NCBI GenBank assembly: GCA_033977485.1
Contig: CM066982.1
Coordinates: 12,949,218-13,013,217, forward strand
Source: Hydrangea macrophylla
Lineage: Eukaryota; Streptophyta; Magnoliopsida; Cornales; Hydrangeaceae
DNA: 64,000 nucleotides
Direction: 5' to 3'
Positions 11,061-23,037 of this stretch are shown piece after piece; positions within the stretch are counted from its first letter, which is position 1; every line of letters begins with the position of its first letter. A model generated the notes under the pieces. That model ran no database searches. It was given only the letters and a program-made list of their open reading frames with translations, and was not told where the DNA came from. The position numbers and the translations under genes are program-made.

Positions 11061-12090
11061 ACATTTAGCTAAAAGATCTTTTTGGTATTTTGTTTGTATC
11101 TTTCCACCAAATAAAAAAGTTTTGTCGGACTTTTACTCTGCATATGTAAATGTTTTCGTATCTTTTGTTGCATAATTTAACTTGAGGTATGGGATTTACT
11201 TTGCACCCACCTAGTCACCTACAAAAGGTTGAAGGGATAATTAAATTTCAGCCTTTTTTGTGTAAAAATTATAATTCAGTCTACTGTTTTTTTTGAAATT
11301 AAAAATGTGAACTTTTTATGTAAAATTAAAAGCCATCCAATTTTACACAAATTTTTTGAAAATCTAACTACAAACAGATTAGTTATTCTTAAACTTCAGG
11401 TACTTATGGTTCAACAAGAACCGAAGAAGTTTCACCTCGACGGAACATATAACTTATAGATGTTAAAATAAAATAAAAAACCTAAGCAGTGTTCAAGATA
11501 GTGAAAGCTAGTGTTCAACATCATTAAGAGCAACATTTTATAACGTCGTGGAGTAACTCTTTACAACGTTAATTATATATTTATAACATTGTTATGTTGG
11601 GAAGCAACTTATCACAACGTTGGGACCAACTCATCACAATATTAGGAGTATATTCACAACATTTTGGTGCAGTTTATAGCTTGCAAACATAAAGTAGACT
11701 GAAATATAAATCAACTTTTAAAAGTTGATGTTTTTCTAATTTTGTTGATGACTTTACTTTTTTTTAATTAATATTGATATTTTTTCAAATTTAAAAAAAA
11801 AAAAAAAAAAAAGTAATAAATTAACTTTTAAATTTATCACATAAAATTGACTGAAATAATTATCCCAATATTGAAAGCCAGGAATGCAAAAAAATTGGGT
11901 TAGGTGAAGTTCAAAATATAAATCTTAAGTGATTGGACGAATCGTATACAGAGTTTGGCATAGGTTCGAATTCGACTAGTCACTTGTCTCCCTAATTTAC
12001 CTAATGTGTGTTGTGAAATCGATACATCTGCTCGGAGTTTGTCATTTTCCTACTCCAATAATGGTAGATTAGTGAGGAATATTGTTAGAT
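11056..12090. other. Intergenic, no gene seen
   Basis: AT-rich. Repeated words around CAACGTTG and TCACAACGTT at 11520-11660 hint at a decayed DNA transposon, but no termini could be set. Confidence 0.5.
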
Positions 12091-12095
12091 AGTGG

Positions 12096-12591
12096 TGATG
12101 ATGCCAAAAATTGGTAAGAGTAAAGTAGAGCAATTTAAGGAGAGAGAGAGAGAGTGAGAGGCTATTTTTTGTATGTGGTTCGGCCCTGTTAATGAAGGTA
12201 CCTACGTCCACGGGTGTGTCTGAGCACGTTCACTAGCAGATCACCGGCGGGCCTGGTGAGCCAACAAAGAGGGGCGACACTACCAGTAATACCGGCCGGA
12301 TGTATGCGTATAATGGTGAATTATAGAGGCGCTGTGTAGACTACAGAATTGGCCGCCCCCTCAATGGGGGGTGAGTGGTCTCTTTTATAGATGCAAGAGA
12401 CCTACTCATACATGGATAAGGAAATATAATCCTATTAGGGTGTGATTGACACCAATCAAGTAAGCTTCCTAATTGTATTAGGATTGATTGACATTAATTG
12501 TGGGAGTGTCCCAATTGGATTAGGAAATAGATGCACTTTCCATTAGTCTTCTAGCTTGAGTAGGAAACTGCCCATAATTTTGGGCGTATCA
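12096..12591 (-). repeat. 3' LTR of the Tat element
   Basis: 496 bp. On the minus strand it starts TGATACGCCC and ends GCATCATCA. Contains an AG run and an almost self-complementary GGGTGTGATTGACACC block. Confidence 0.94.
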
Positions 12592-12592
12592 G

Positions 12593-12605
12593 CTGCCCCC
12601 CATTT
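12593..12605 (-). other. Polypurine tract of the Tat element
   Basis: On the minus strand AAATGGGGGGCAGC runs up to the start of the 3' LTR. Confidence 0.75.
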
Positions 12606-12734
12606 CCAAGATTGGTCAGATGCTATATCGGGGCAAGTTTGGAAATCAGTTTGATGTTACTTGCCACTGTCTGAGTACTTGTAGAAGCTGCCTCGGGGCT
12701 TTTGAGCCTGATGAGTCCTCGGGAACTGACTGAG

Positions 12735-13110
12735 AGGTGAGACCCAGCCTAGCTCGGGACCTTTAGGTGCTCGGGAACTGACCGGGAGTTGAGACTCGGC
12801 CTAATTCGGAGTCTTTGAGTGCTCGGGAAGTGACCGAGAGTTGAGACTCGGCCTACTTCGGAGTCTTTTTTGCTTGAGTTAGCTCCCAGGATGGTTATCT
12901 TCTGCCCGTAAACCTTCGTCAAGGCTGTGGGTAGAAGGATTTTACCATGTTGGACAAGCCGACCTAAAGCGTATTGCTCTAGGGTCATTTTTACTGTTAA
13001 CTCCCCAGGATGGTTGTCTTCTGCCCGGCCAACCTTCGTCAAGGCTGTTGGGAGAAGAGCTTGACCATGTTGGCGGAGCCGACCTAAATCACGGTGCTTT
13101 AGGGTCCTTT
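12735..13110. repeat. Two sets of repeats in the Tat internal region
   Basis: GGAACTGACCG...GAGACTCGGCCTA...GGAGTCTTT-type units repeat about three times at 12720-12870. A unit of about 125 bp beginning CCAGGATGGTT and containing CTTCGTCAAGGCTGT follows twice, at about 12888 and 13010. The sequence is non-coding on both strands. Confidence 0.8.
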
Positions 13111-13439
13111 TGCTCCTCTATCGTCGGCCAACCTAAGAGATTTTAGTCACCTCTATCGTCGGTCTGGACCTAATTGGAGTTAATGTCTCTGAGTACTGTA
13201 GGTGCTCGGGTTGTCCAAGATTTTGACTTGGTTATCCGCGAGGCCTGTAAATACCCGGTGTGATTACCTGTTTAGTTCACTACGCCATCTTGCCCCCCAA
13301 GCTTTCGCTAAGACGAGGGTCTTAAAGAGGCTATGATCTGTAGGTAACCGACCTGGAACATGGTGGTTGCAGGGTCTTTTGAAGCTTGCCATCATCAGCC
13401 ACCTAGGGGGTTTGCCCCCATCGTCGGCTGGACCTAAGC

Positions 13440-13690
13440 GAAGCCGGTGCCTCGGGCGTGACCCCGAGGTCTTTAGTGCCTGGGTTCGGAGCCCGAGGTC
13501 TTTTAGTGCCTGAGTTCGGAGCTCGAGGTCTTTTAGTGCCTGAGTTCGGAGCTCGAGGTCTTTTTATGCCTCGGGGTTAGGCCCGAGGTCTTTGTAGATG
13601 CCTCGGGGTTAGGCCCAAGGTCTTTGTATGCCTCGGGGTTAGGCCCGAGGTCTTTACCTGCCTCGGGGTTAGGCCCGAGGTCTTTGGATG
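13440..13690. repeat. Tandem ~28-bp repeat array in the Tat internal region
   Basis: Nine or so units of the form GCCTCGGGGTTAGGCCCGAG + GTCTTT, the first four with GAGTTCGGAGC in place of GGGGTTAGGC. Each unit is itself an imperfect hairpin (CCTCGGG...CCCGAGG). Tandem repeats in this part of Tat elements are known in other plants. Confidence 0.9.
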
Positions 13691-13806
13691 AGCTCTCTGA
13701 CAATCGGTGGAGCCTCACGTAGTGATCAGGCAAGTACCACTATAGTCGGGCTCATCCAGAATGATGGAGACAAGGGGTCGGATCAGGATCGTCGGGCTCC
13801 TGATTT

Positions 13807-15186
13807 TTATGTGCTGGAGGCAAAGTCGGAACTGCTTGATCCTGACCGATGTGAACTGGAGGTCGGGTCGGGACTGCCGAACCATGCCTGTTGTGAGCTG
13901 GAGATCCGGTCGGGGCTGCTTGACCCGGACTGCTGTGAACCGGTGGTCGGGTCGGGATTGCCGGACTCAGACCTCTGTGAACCGGAAGGACTGTAAGAAC
14001 TCCCGGGCTGATCTCGCTTTCGCTTACTTCTGGAAGACTCGTTGCTTTCCTGCCTGGTGTATTTGGTCTTCAGAAACTCTTCAATGTCAATGTATTTTCC
14101 AACCCTCTCAGAGAGCTCAACCAAAGTTTCCGGTCGGTTTTTGTGGAACGACGCAGCGCACTTGGTGTGTTGAACTCCCGAGCAGAAGGCTAGGATGGCA
14201 ATTGTCTCGTTCAGATTGCGGATTTGAAGCTTCTGTTGGTTGAACCGGTCGGTGAACTCCTTGAGGGACTCATTATTCCGTTGTCTGACTGTTAGTAGTT
14301 GCATGTCTGGCTTTGGCCGCTCATGCATACCGGCGAACTGGTTGATGAACTGTTTGCTGAGTTGTTCGAAACTGCAGACCGATCGGGGCTCCAAGGAGTA
14401 GAACCACTGCATGGCCGGGCCTTTCAAAGTGCCGGGGAAGGCTAGGCAGTGTAGCTCATCGGAGTTGGTGGCTAGGGCCATCTGAGCCTTATAGGTTCGG
14501 ACGTGGTCGATCGGGCTTCCCGAGCCGTTGTATGAATCTAGCCGAGGCTGCTTGAATTTGCGCGGGATAGAGAACCTCGTGATCTGGCTGGAGAATGGTG
14601 ACTCTGTCTCGGTAGTGGCTTGATTCGGAACACAGTTTTGACCAAGCTTTTTGACCACTCCGTCGATCTGTTTCTTCAAGTCCTTGATTCGGGCTTCCAC
14701 TCCTTCCCGACCGGTATCTGAGGAGCTGGTCGGGTTGGTGGAAGAGGCTTCTTCATGGCAGGGTGTTGTCCTCTGGGATCGGGCTCGGCTATGACTCCGG
14801 GTAACCGTTCGCCTAGGGATGACTTGGCTCTTGACCGAGTGACCCTGAATTGATTCCCGGGCCATATGCTCCTGCCTTTCCTCTCGGGCAGCACGCCCAC
14901 TGTTGATGTCTCTGGCATCCTCAACATGGGACGGGTTGGCTCGGGTCCGTTGTTTGGTCAAGATCGGTTCTCGACCGTACGCAATGTTCCCGGGTCGTTT
15001 CCCGGCCACTGGAGGATTGCTTTGCTGGGCTAGCAGTGCTTCGATCTGTTGCTGGATTTGACGCTGGCCCTCCAAGAGTTGTGTGAGGGTTGCGGTGATT
15101 TGCTCATATATCGGGACTGCTGCAGTCGACGCCGGGGCCGAAGGAACATCCCGGTCGGACTGCTGCGCAGCCTTCTTTGGTGGCAT
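13807..15186 (-). CDS. Gag protein of the Tat-lineage element
   Basis: Structural capsid protein of the retrotransposon, 459 residues, one intact frame starting 41 bp after the primer-binding site. Residues 26-56 are Gln-rich and probably coiled coil. Residues 60-165 are basic and disordered. Residues 203-375 form the retrotransposon gag capsid domain, with FSIPRKFKQPRLDSYNGSG, the AFPGTLKGPAMQWFYSL motif and a FNQQKLQIRNL block typical of Tat gags. The C-terminal ~60 residues are four degenerate 15-residue Ser/Gln/Pro repeats encoded by 45-bp DNA repeats. No CCHC zinc knuckle is present, and the frame stops before any protease. The particle would need pol from an autonomous relative. Confidence 0.9.
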   Translation of the reverse strand: MPPKKAAQQSDRDVPSAPASTAAVPIYEQITATLTQLLEGQRQIQQQIEALLAQQSNPPVAGKRPGNIAYGREPILTKQRTRANPSHVEDARDINSGRAAREERQEHMARESIQGHSVKSQVIPRRTVTRSHSRARSQRTTPCHEEASSTNPTSSSDTGREGVEARIKDLKKQIDGVVKKLGQNCVPNQATTETESPFSSQITRFSIPRKFKQPRLDSYNGSGSPIDHVRTYKAQMALATNSDELHCLAFPGTLKGPAMQWFYSLEPRSVCSFEQLSKQFINQFAGMHERPKPDMQLLTVRQRNNESLKEFTDRFNQQKLQIRNLNETIAILAFCSGVQHTKCAASFHKNRPETLVELSERVGKYIDIEEFLKTKYTRQESNESSRSKRKRDQPGSSYSPSGSQRSESGNPDPTTGSQQSGSSSPDRISSSQQAWFGSPDPTSSSHRSGSSSSDFASST

Positions 15187-15226
15187 ATTGATCAGTCAAG
15201 AATTTGTTGATGAGAAGAATTGTCGT

Positions 15227-15244
15227 TTCCCACAGACGGCGCCA
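15227..15244 (-). other. Primer-binding site of the Tat element
   Basis: On the minus strand, TGGCGCCGTCTGTGGGAA begins three bases after the LTR. This sequence is typical of the Tat lineage; I recall it as tRNA-Arg-primed. Confidence 0.85.
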
Positions 15245-15247
15245 AAC

Positions 15248-15743
15248 TGATGATGCCAAAAATTGGTAAGAGTAAAGTAGAGCAATTTAAGGAGAGAGAG
15301 AGAGAGTGAGAGGCTATTTTTTGTATGTGGTTCGGCCCTGTTAATGAAGGTACCTACGTCCACGGGTGTGTCTGAGCACGTTCACTAGCAGATCACCGGC
15401 GGGCCTGGTGAGCCAACAAAGAGGGGCGACACTACCAGTAATACCGGCCGGATGTATGCGTATAATGGTGAATTATAGAGGCGCTGTGTAGACTACAGAA
15501 TTGGCCGCCCCCTCAATGGGGGGTGAGTGGTCTCTTTTATAGATGCAAGAGACCTACTCATACATGGATAAGGAAATATAATCCTATTAGGGTGTGATTG
15601 ACACCAATCAAGTAAGCTTCCTAATTGTATTAGGATTGATTGACATTAATTGTGGGAGTGTCCCAATTGGATTAGGAAATAGATGCACTTTCCATTAGTC
15701 TTCTAGCTTGAGTAGGAAACTGCCCATAATTTTGGGCGTATCA
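15248..15743 (-). repeat. 5' LTR of the Tat element
   Basis: 496 bp, matching 12096-12591 base for base as far as I can read. Confidence 0.94.
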
Positions 15744-15748
15744 AGTGG

Positions 15749-18145
15749 TAATGAGTTAATTTAGTATCTTGTTATCTTGTTTTGCATAATAGAATAAAAA
15801 CCATCTCTAGCTATCAAATTTATTCCTTTTCTTTTTCCTCAATTATCCCATAAATTACACAAGGGTTCTTTACATTTGAAGCATGAACTTTTGGAATTTT
15901 CTAGGTAAAAAAAAACTTTCTAACTTTTTTTTTTTGAAATAGTTATACATAATTTGAATTGAACTCCTTACTCTAACCTTTTTTTTTTTAGATAATTCAT
16001 AAGGCATTTTCTAAAATATTCAATATATGCATTGACGATTTATGTTGTTATCTATGACAATCATCCAAGCGAGAAAATATTATTTTCAATGATTAATTTG
16101 CTAACATGATATTGCAAATCAATAACAGGGCACATGCAATCATAAATTTTAATGAAAAGAATAGGGATGAAATTAGAAAATCAAACCAAGACCGCTTGAT
16201 AGAGGTGAAACTTTATGGGGCTCGGGGTAGCGCTCTTGAATTTTTTAAAATTGTAAAATATAAACTGTAAAATAAAAAAAAAATATTTGAGTAAAACTAT
16301 ACAAATTTTTTAAATTCTAGGGTAGACTTGAGCCCTCCTCTCTTAGACATAGATCCCCCCTAGAAAGATGTGTCCACACAATTCTGTGTATTAGCATGAT
16401 AACACGGATGCCGTGATATTACTATTATATTGAATATTTGCTCCATGGCCGGCCCAAAGAGGGGGGTCAAAGGGGCAACCGTTCCGGGCTATCAAAGTTC
16501 ACAAAATTTTGAGAGTTCCTGTGAAATTTTTATAACTAGATTTTTACTTTGAGATTTTTAGTATTTTATATTTAGACATCCTCAAAGCCCAATTTAATGT
16601 CGTTAACTACATATATATTGATATACATGTATATAAAACTCAAAAGCGAAGGCCCTTGAATTTTGAAAATTACACTTTTAGTGTAAAATTTTATTGAGTT
16701 TTAGAAATAGGCACCTCTAGAATTTTGAAAAATATCATACAATGTTTAAGTTTCACAAATAGACTCGTAGACCCCAAAAAATGACCAATTATGTATAAGC
16801 AAATCCTAAAAAAATTGCCAATTATGTATAAGTAGACTCCAAAAATTTCGCCTCGGGGGCGCTGCCCCCGAACTCCCGTATAAGGACCTCCCTTTTAATA
16901 ATTTGTCCCGGACCTCCAAATACTCGGGACCGGCCCAGATTTACTCCCTATAAATGTGGTGATTAAAACATTCTATAATAAAGCAAATTTAACAGTAAAT
17001 CTGTCACACATGAATAAAAAGAATTATTTTCATGTAATGATTAAGAAAAGAAGCATGATTTTTCTTGTGATAAAAGTTCAGCTGAAAATGTAGATTAAAT
17101 GTGTTTATCACATATCATTATTATATCAAGATTATATTTTTCTAATATCCCGATAAAAAAAGATTAACTTGTAAATATCAGCTGCTAAATTAGTAATTAA
17201 TTTTATGTAATCATGCTTATCAAATTTCACCACAATAGATTACCATGTTTTTCAAATTAAGAAAGAGTCAAAAAGAAAAAGAAATAATTAATAGTTCTAT
17301 GAGAACATATCTGGTAGGATTTGACATGTCTACATTGACCTGAAGTTTGGCGTACTTGATGACTATAAAATTATTTGTTTTAAAGAATTTATAATTGCAA
17401 TACAAATTTATGAAAAATGTATAAAATTAAGAAGTTCTATACCAGATTTCAGAATATACTACAATGTACTATTATTTACTGGAGCAATTAAAAGTGAATA
17501 CATGTTTGTTTTTGACTTTCTCACTAGCAAAAGATTCTCCAAAATGACCACACCTAAAGTGATCATAATCTCAGGTTCTCACTCTGAGCTCTATTCAATA
17601 TATTTTCAATAATGATATACTTATACCCTTATTTATACTTTCAATCATATTCAGCATATTCTGACCCTTAATTTAAGTGGATTTCATGTGGGACTCATAT
17701 GGAACCCACCAAAATTAAGAACAATCAAGGATCAGGATGTGTTAAAGATGATTAGAGGTGTGGATGAGGGTGTGGGTGTATCATTGCTAATCTATTTTAA
17801 TGGTAAATTACACATTTCATCCTCCAATTTTTGGGGTGAAGTGCTTAAATTTGATTCAATATCAAATATTTTATCACAAAATAGCAAATTATTTGTCGCT
17901 AAAGACAGTTTACGATAAATGTTTGTTATTTGACCAAATTTAAATGCTTATAAATTTAGAAAATTTAAAAAATAGGGACTAAAGTGAAATTAGCCCCAAA
18001 GTTAGAAGGTGAATAGCATAATTACCTTATTTTTAATTTATTAGGCTATGGTTTTTGTCATGCAGTGTTGTTCATGAACGTGATTTGTGTATATTAAAAA
18101 CTTTACTAAGTACTCGTTTGGTAACCAAGTCCATTTCAAGACAAC
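15749..18145. other. Intergenic, no gene seen
   Basis: AT-rich sequence with no supportable coding region. One candidate MITE at 16446-16937 is listed separately. Confidence 0.55.
16446..16937. mobile_element. Candidate MITE with GGCCGG termini
   Basis: Starts TGGCCGGCCC and ends GGGACCGGCCCA, giving short imperfect inverted ends, and is more G-rich than its surroundings, with a central GGGGGCGCTGCCCCC hairpin near 16855. No target duplication was recognised. Confidence 0.4.
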
Positions 18146-18148
18146 TAA

Positions 18149-18454
18149 TGGTCTGTTTGGTTGTCTTTGAATTAAATAATTCTATTCATGTTTTCGTACA
18201 CAATTTAATATATAAAAAAAAGATGAAGAGCTTGAATGGTTTCATTTAGAAAACGGATGCTCGTCTCAAAAATGATGCTTGCAATCATGAATTTTGAAAT
18301 TCTAGAAAAATGAACAAATTGTCTCATAAGAAGAAATATGGTAAAATCTCCCATATTTGTAAATGGATTCATTCATGGTGATGAATTTTGCCTTTAACTT
18401 CTATACAAAATTTGAATGGAATCATTTAATTTGAAGGGACAACCAAACAGGCCT
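18149..18454. mobile_element. PIF/Harbinger (Tourist-like) MITE
   Basis: 306 bp with about 37-bp inverted ends: left GGTCTGTTTGGTTGTCTTTG, right reversed GGCCTGTTTGGTTGTCCCTT, flanked by the 3-bp duplication TAA (18146-18148, 18455-18457). TAA target and terminus fit Tourist-like elements. Confidence 0.8.
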
Positions 18455-18457
18455 TAA

Positions 18458-19090
18458 ACTTTTACAGTTTAAAAAAAAATCAATAATTTCAAAACATTTA
18501 TACAACCAAAATTTTGCAGGTTTTAAAAAAATCAAAATTTTCAAAACATTTAAAAAGTAAACTGTTTAGAAGAAATAAATTGAAGCTTTATTATTATTAT
18601 TATTTTTCAAAACCTGAAAAGTCTAATTTCTACAACAATATCAAACGTTAAACAGTTATTTTAAAATGTGTACAAAAGAATCTCTTTTAGAAAAATAAAT
18701 ACTTTAATCAACAATCTCTTATTTCCATCCAGATCTCAAACAGACTCATAAGTTTTCTTTCTTTTTTTTTTTTTAAATAAAATCAATTTGGGGTTGTTAT
18801 TGTTGGATTGACGTAAAAGTGATTTTCTTTGACCCAAAAAAAATTAATAGTAACTAAAAGTGATTTACTGCGCTCTATTTTCTCCATATATACAATCCTT
18901 GTGTGCGTTCAAAGTTTTGAGTTCTTTTGACTTTTATACACAGGATTGACCAGCTTAAAGCTTAATTTATGCCGTTCTCGTTTGGTTGGCTACTTATAGA
19001 CTAAATGCGGATTAGCAAAAGGTTATAGTAGCCACTAGCCAGTAGGGCATGGTGACCCTGACCCATATCAGCACTCAATATATATTATAT
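18458..19090. other. Intergenic, no gene seen
   Basis: AT-rich; nothing recognised. Confidence 0.5.
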
Positions 19091-19094
19091 ATAG

Positions 19095-19218
19095 GGTGAG
19101 ACTAAATATACTACTTTTTTTTTTACTAAATATACCATATTTATTCACAAATTTTTTTTATCTTTTAACACTATAAGGTGGTGTATTTAGCAGAAAAGAT
19201 GGTATATTTAGTCTCACC
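19095..19218. mobile_element. Small MITE with GGTGAGACTAAATATAC ends
   Basis: Inverted termini GGTGAGACTAAATATAC and GTATATTTAGTCTCACC, perfect over 17 bp, in TA-rich flanks. Superfamily uncertain. Confidence 0.65.
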
Positions 19219-19269
19219 GTATATATATATATATATAGGAATTTGCTAACTTATAGAAAATGAGGCTTT

Positions 19270-19365
19270 TAGCGATGAAATTTTTAGTTGTTAAAAGTGA
19301 AAACCTTTAGCGACAAAAAATTCGTCGCTAAAGACATATTTTTTTTGTCGTTAAAAAGACTGTTG
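19270..19365. repeat. TTTAGCGAC inverted repeats (CACTA-like fragment)
   Basis: The word TTTAGCGAC(A/G)AA faces TTCGTCGCTAAA and occurs several times in both orientations. Such subterminal repeats are typical of non-autonomous CACTA elements. No termini seen. Confidence 0.4.
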
Positions 19366-22300
19366 TATGCTACTAACCTATAACCATCATGTTGTAGGTC
19401 AGCAACCCCTATACATATATATATATATATATATGTATTATGTCTACATATACATGTATAAAAATTTATGTATAAGACAGTTGGATTTACATAAATAACC
19501 AACCAACAATAGCTTCCCAACTACCCATTACTTGTCATTGACATGAGATTTGGAATTTGGATAATGCTATTGTCAGAAATTTCTCATATGAGAAATCACG
19601 TTATAACTCTTGCATCAGAAAGTAGCCATAAATATATCTCGAGGTCCTCTAGAATTCTATAGCTGCTTTCTCATCCAAGGGCTATAAAGTACTTCATATA
19701 TGAAAAGTTTCTTAATTACAATAGTGTAATACCCGTAAATTTTCTGATCTTAATAAAATGAGACCCCGTATTTTGGTTCGTATTTCCAGTAATTGATTTC
19801 GTAAACCGAACATATACATGTGCGTGTTTATAACTTAGACTGTATATTCGGACCCGGACTGACATTGCACGCATATCCGTAATTTCTGTACATAAATTAG
19901 ACTGCACAGCACGTGGATCCTAGCAACAACTCAACCTTACCATTTATAGAAAGTTGGTACAAAAAGGAATCTTGCCTAATATGGCAGTGTACTACACAAC
20001 CCATTCTTACCTATTGGGTAATGGCATTACCCAAACACCTAACCTAAACCCACCAGACACCCATACACACCCCCACCGCCGGCGCACACTCTTCCACCCC
20101 CCTCTCTAATCAATCTATCACTCCCATCTTGTCTAACAAGATACACAATCTACCTTAGTATATGTGTATAAGCTTATATGGACTGTTATTTATATACAAG
20201 TGTGTGTGTGTGTAGGCTTGTGTTTATATCAAGAGCATTGAGAGAGAGAGGATTACCGAGAATAGAGAGAGTTAGGGAACCCCACACACACACCCTCTCA
20301 CAATTTCCCCCTCTATTACCCTCTGCCTCACCCTTACACACTCACTCACAGGTCGGAGAGAGAGAGAGAAGAAAGGTGAGCTTGCCGGAGATGAAGAAGG
20401 AGAAAGAAGACCCGAGGACTTTTAAGGTAAACTCCACCCCCCTGTTTATTCCTATACACTCACACACCCTCCCTGGACCCTCACGAACAAACCAAACAGA
20501 GCCTAAGCCCTCTGTCAACCCCGGTATCACCATTAAAACTCCTTGCCGGAGCTTAATTTTACAAACATCACGAGGGCGCCTAAAAACTAAGCCAAACGAA
20601 CCCTCTAGGTCCCAGATAGACTCCCCATGAATGGCCTAGAAGCTGAACCACGTTTGGTTCACCATGCACACGATTATTCTTTTAAAACCGAAAAAGAATA
20701 ATCCTTTGGTAGGCATAGTAAACGAATGAACCCAGTCTTGAGCTCTTAGTATGTTGTAGAGGGAGAAGAACCGAGCATTTTGGCGTTGGTTACACCCATT
20801 TACATGGAGAGAGGAGAGAGAAATGAACGTTTGAAGTTTTTCGACGAAAACGGGCTCGCCGGCGACGGCTTGTCTCGCCGGAGAAGAAAAGGAAACGGGT
20901 TATATCGTTTACCCATCGGACCGGGTCGGATCATATCAGGTATGGGTTAGTTTGTTAGTTTAAATGAATAGTGGGTTCGGGTTATTTTAACCCATGGGTT
21001 CTGGATCGGATCTTTTAAGTTGGATCAAGATAAGAGTGTTAATGGGTAACCCGTTGGGTATGGATTGGACCCGCGAGATTCTAACCATGGACTCTTCTGA
21101 GTCTTTAAATGGGTAGTCCATTGGATTCGGATCGGGTCAAGTTGACCCGCGGGCCTGGAAATATTGTTATTATTATTAGTTATAGCATTTGATTAGTTAT
21201 TCTTATATTGTTAATTATTCTGCTAAAACCTGATTAGTGCTTAAAAATATGTCAATTAGTATTTTATTATTCTGTTAATTCAGATTTATGTTTATATGAA
21301 TTATTTATAATATAGTAAGTAATTATAAATAAGTTGTAAATGATTTTTAAAAAATTATTTTAAATAGTTTTAAATATCTAAAAATGGCATTTTAATATTC
21401 TGAAATATGATTTTTAGGAAATACTTCCATATTTTATTTATATATTGTATATAGTATATGAAGTTCTTATTATTTATTTAATGCAAATAAATAATAAGAA
21501 AATATTTTATATTAAAAATAAATAGGTAATAAATACCTAATGACCAATTTTAAATACGGAAAATTTTTATTAAATTTTCCTAAGACCTAAATGCCTTTAT
21601 GATTATAAATTATTAATTACAAAACCCAAACTTTAGTATTCCTAATAATTATTTATTAATAATAAAGGACTCGTTTAGTTGTATTTAATTAATTTAAATA
21701 CCAAACGAACTCCGAAAATTATGAGAAAAATACCACTAGCTTATTTTGAAGCCTAATATTTAATAAAAATATTTATAAGGACCTAATGTCTTCCTAAATT
21801 ATATTTTATAATTAGAGTGTTCCTAAGTCTATTGATTAGACGATTAGAGCTTCAATAATTCATAGAAAATAAACTGTAGCTTAGAAAAATACGCGGTCAG
21901 TTCTTAGAGTCTTAGAATAATGTCTAGAACATCCCCTTAAAGTTTGGCGACCTTTCGGCACGGTCAAAAATACAACTTATCTTTAGGGCCCACACTGGTA
22001 TAGAAAACCCAGTCTTTTATGCGACGGACTTCGATTTGAGTCTAGTCAATGGCGTTGGACTCAGAATGATGTTTAGATCATCTTGTTGAGGTTTAGGGAC
22101 CCACCCGACACAATTACCATTATGCCCTTGATTTTAGTACGCTTATTAATCAACGTTCTATGGATTTAAATGCTTTGTAGGAACCACCGTTACGCTTGTT
22201 TTTACGCACCCGCTTCGAGGTAAGTTGTCCTAATTCACTTGGTATATTATAGAATTATTCCTTGTCCATATATGTATACCCAATGCATCCTGTGTGGACG

Positions 22301-22591
22301 ATACTGATAAGTATTAGTTATGTGAATGTTGAGATTCCTACTTATATGGTGAATGTATGTTAGTTAACTATACTCCATGCTTAGTTAATATTCGTTGATG
22401 CCCTTGTTTATCCTGATTTCCCATTTATACAGTCATATGAACATTCATATGAACATGGTTGAGTCATGATGTCAATGTTGACATCTGCATGGTTAGTCAC
22501 TGGGACTAACCCAGTCATATTATCATACATGTTGAATGGACCGCAGTGGTCCAAATGGTACAATCAAGTAAATAGGAACAACGATAAAATT

Positions 22592-22874
22592 GCTATAGGG
22601 CCCTGCTAGGCGACGATAGCCAGAGTTTCCATTGAAATCATTGTAGGTATGTATGAGTTGATGGTTGATACGCTATAGGGCCATGCTAGGCAACGATATC
22701 AAAGTATCCATCAGAATACAATAGTTACTTTTTGAATGCTATAGGGCCATGCTAGGCGACGATAGCGTTGTAACTATTCTATTCTCCCGGCAAGGTCACG
22801 AGGACCTAAGAGTCCAATGATTACACTCTTTTTAAAACCAAAACTGCTATAGGGCCCTGCTAGGCGACGATAGC
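22592..22874 (+). repeat. Four spaced hairpin repeats in LTR A
   Basis: Four copies of a 29-bp unit (GCTATAGGGCC(C/A)TGCTAGGC + (G/A)ACGATA(G/T)C) begin at 22592, 22672, 22738 and 22846. Unit ends GCTAT and ATAGC can pair, with GGGCCC in the loop. The copies lie in the presumed intron before the last exon of the LTR transcript. Confidence 0.85.
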
Positions 22875-23037
22875 AACGTAATCATTCTACTCTAAGCCAG
22901 CGGCGTTACACTGGTAATGTAACAAGTCACATGAGTCAGTTGTGGTGTCCATGGTTGAGTAAAAGTTGAATATATTGATACTGCATTGTGTCGTCATACC
23001 CCCCATGTCATATGCTCATTAATGTTGATTCAAGATA

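Larger units (their letters stand above)
12096..15743 (-). mobile_element. Tat-lineage gag-only LTR retrotransposon, complete and recent
   Basis: 3,648-bp element with 496-bp LTRs (12096-12591, 15248-15743) that look identical, flanked by the perfect 5-bp duplication AGTGG (12091-12095, 15744-15748). It is read on the minus strand: 5' LTR on the right, primer-binding site 15244-15227, gag 15186-13807, a repeat-rich non-coding stretch, and a purine tract 12605-12593 before the 3' LTR. It has no protease, reverse transcriptase, RNase H or integrase, so it is non-autonomous, like the large derivative or gag-only elements described for Tat. Identical LTRs mean the insertion is recent. Confidence 0.95.

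Noticed and set aside
13688..14243. Two plus-strand open frames in the Tat element
   Set aside because: They are antisense to the gag gene and arise from its 45-bp coding repeats.
20178..20630. 150-codon open frame in the family-A LTR
   Set aside because: Pro/Thr/Ser-rich low-complexity translation of a CT/CA-rich leader; no conserved motif and it is interrupted by a likely splice donor.
22592..22874. Spaced direct repeats that look CRISPR-like
   Set aside because: Only four imperfect units, uneven spacing of 66-108 bp, inside a plant LTR, with no cas genes. Not a CRISPR array.
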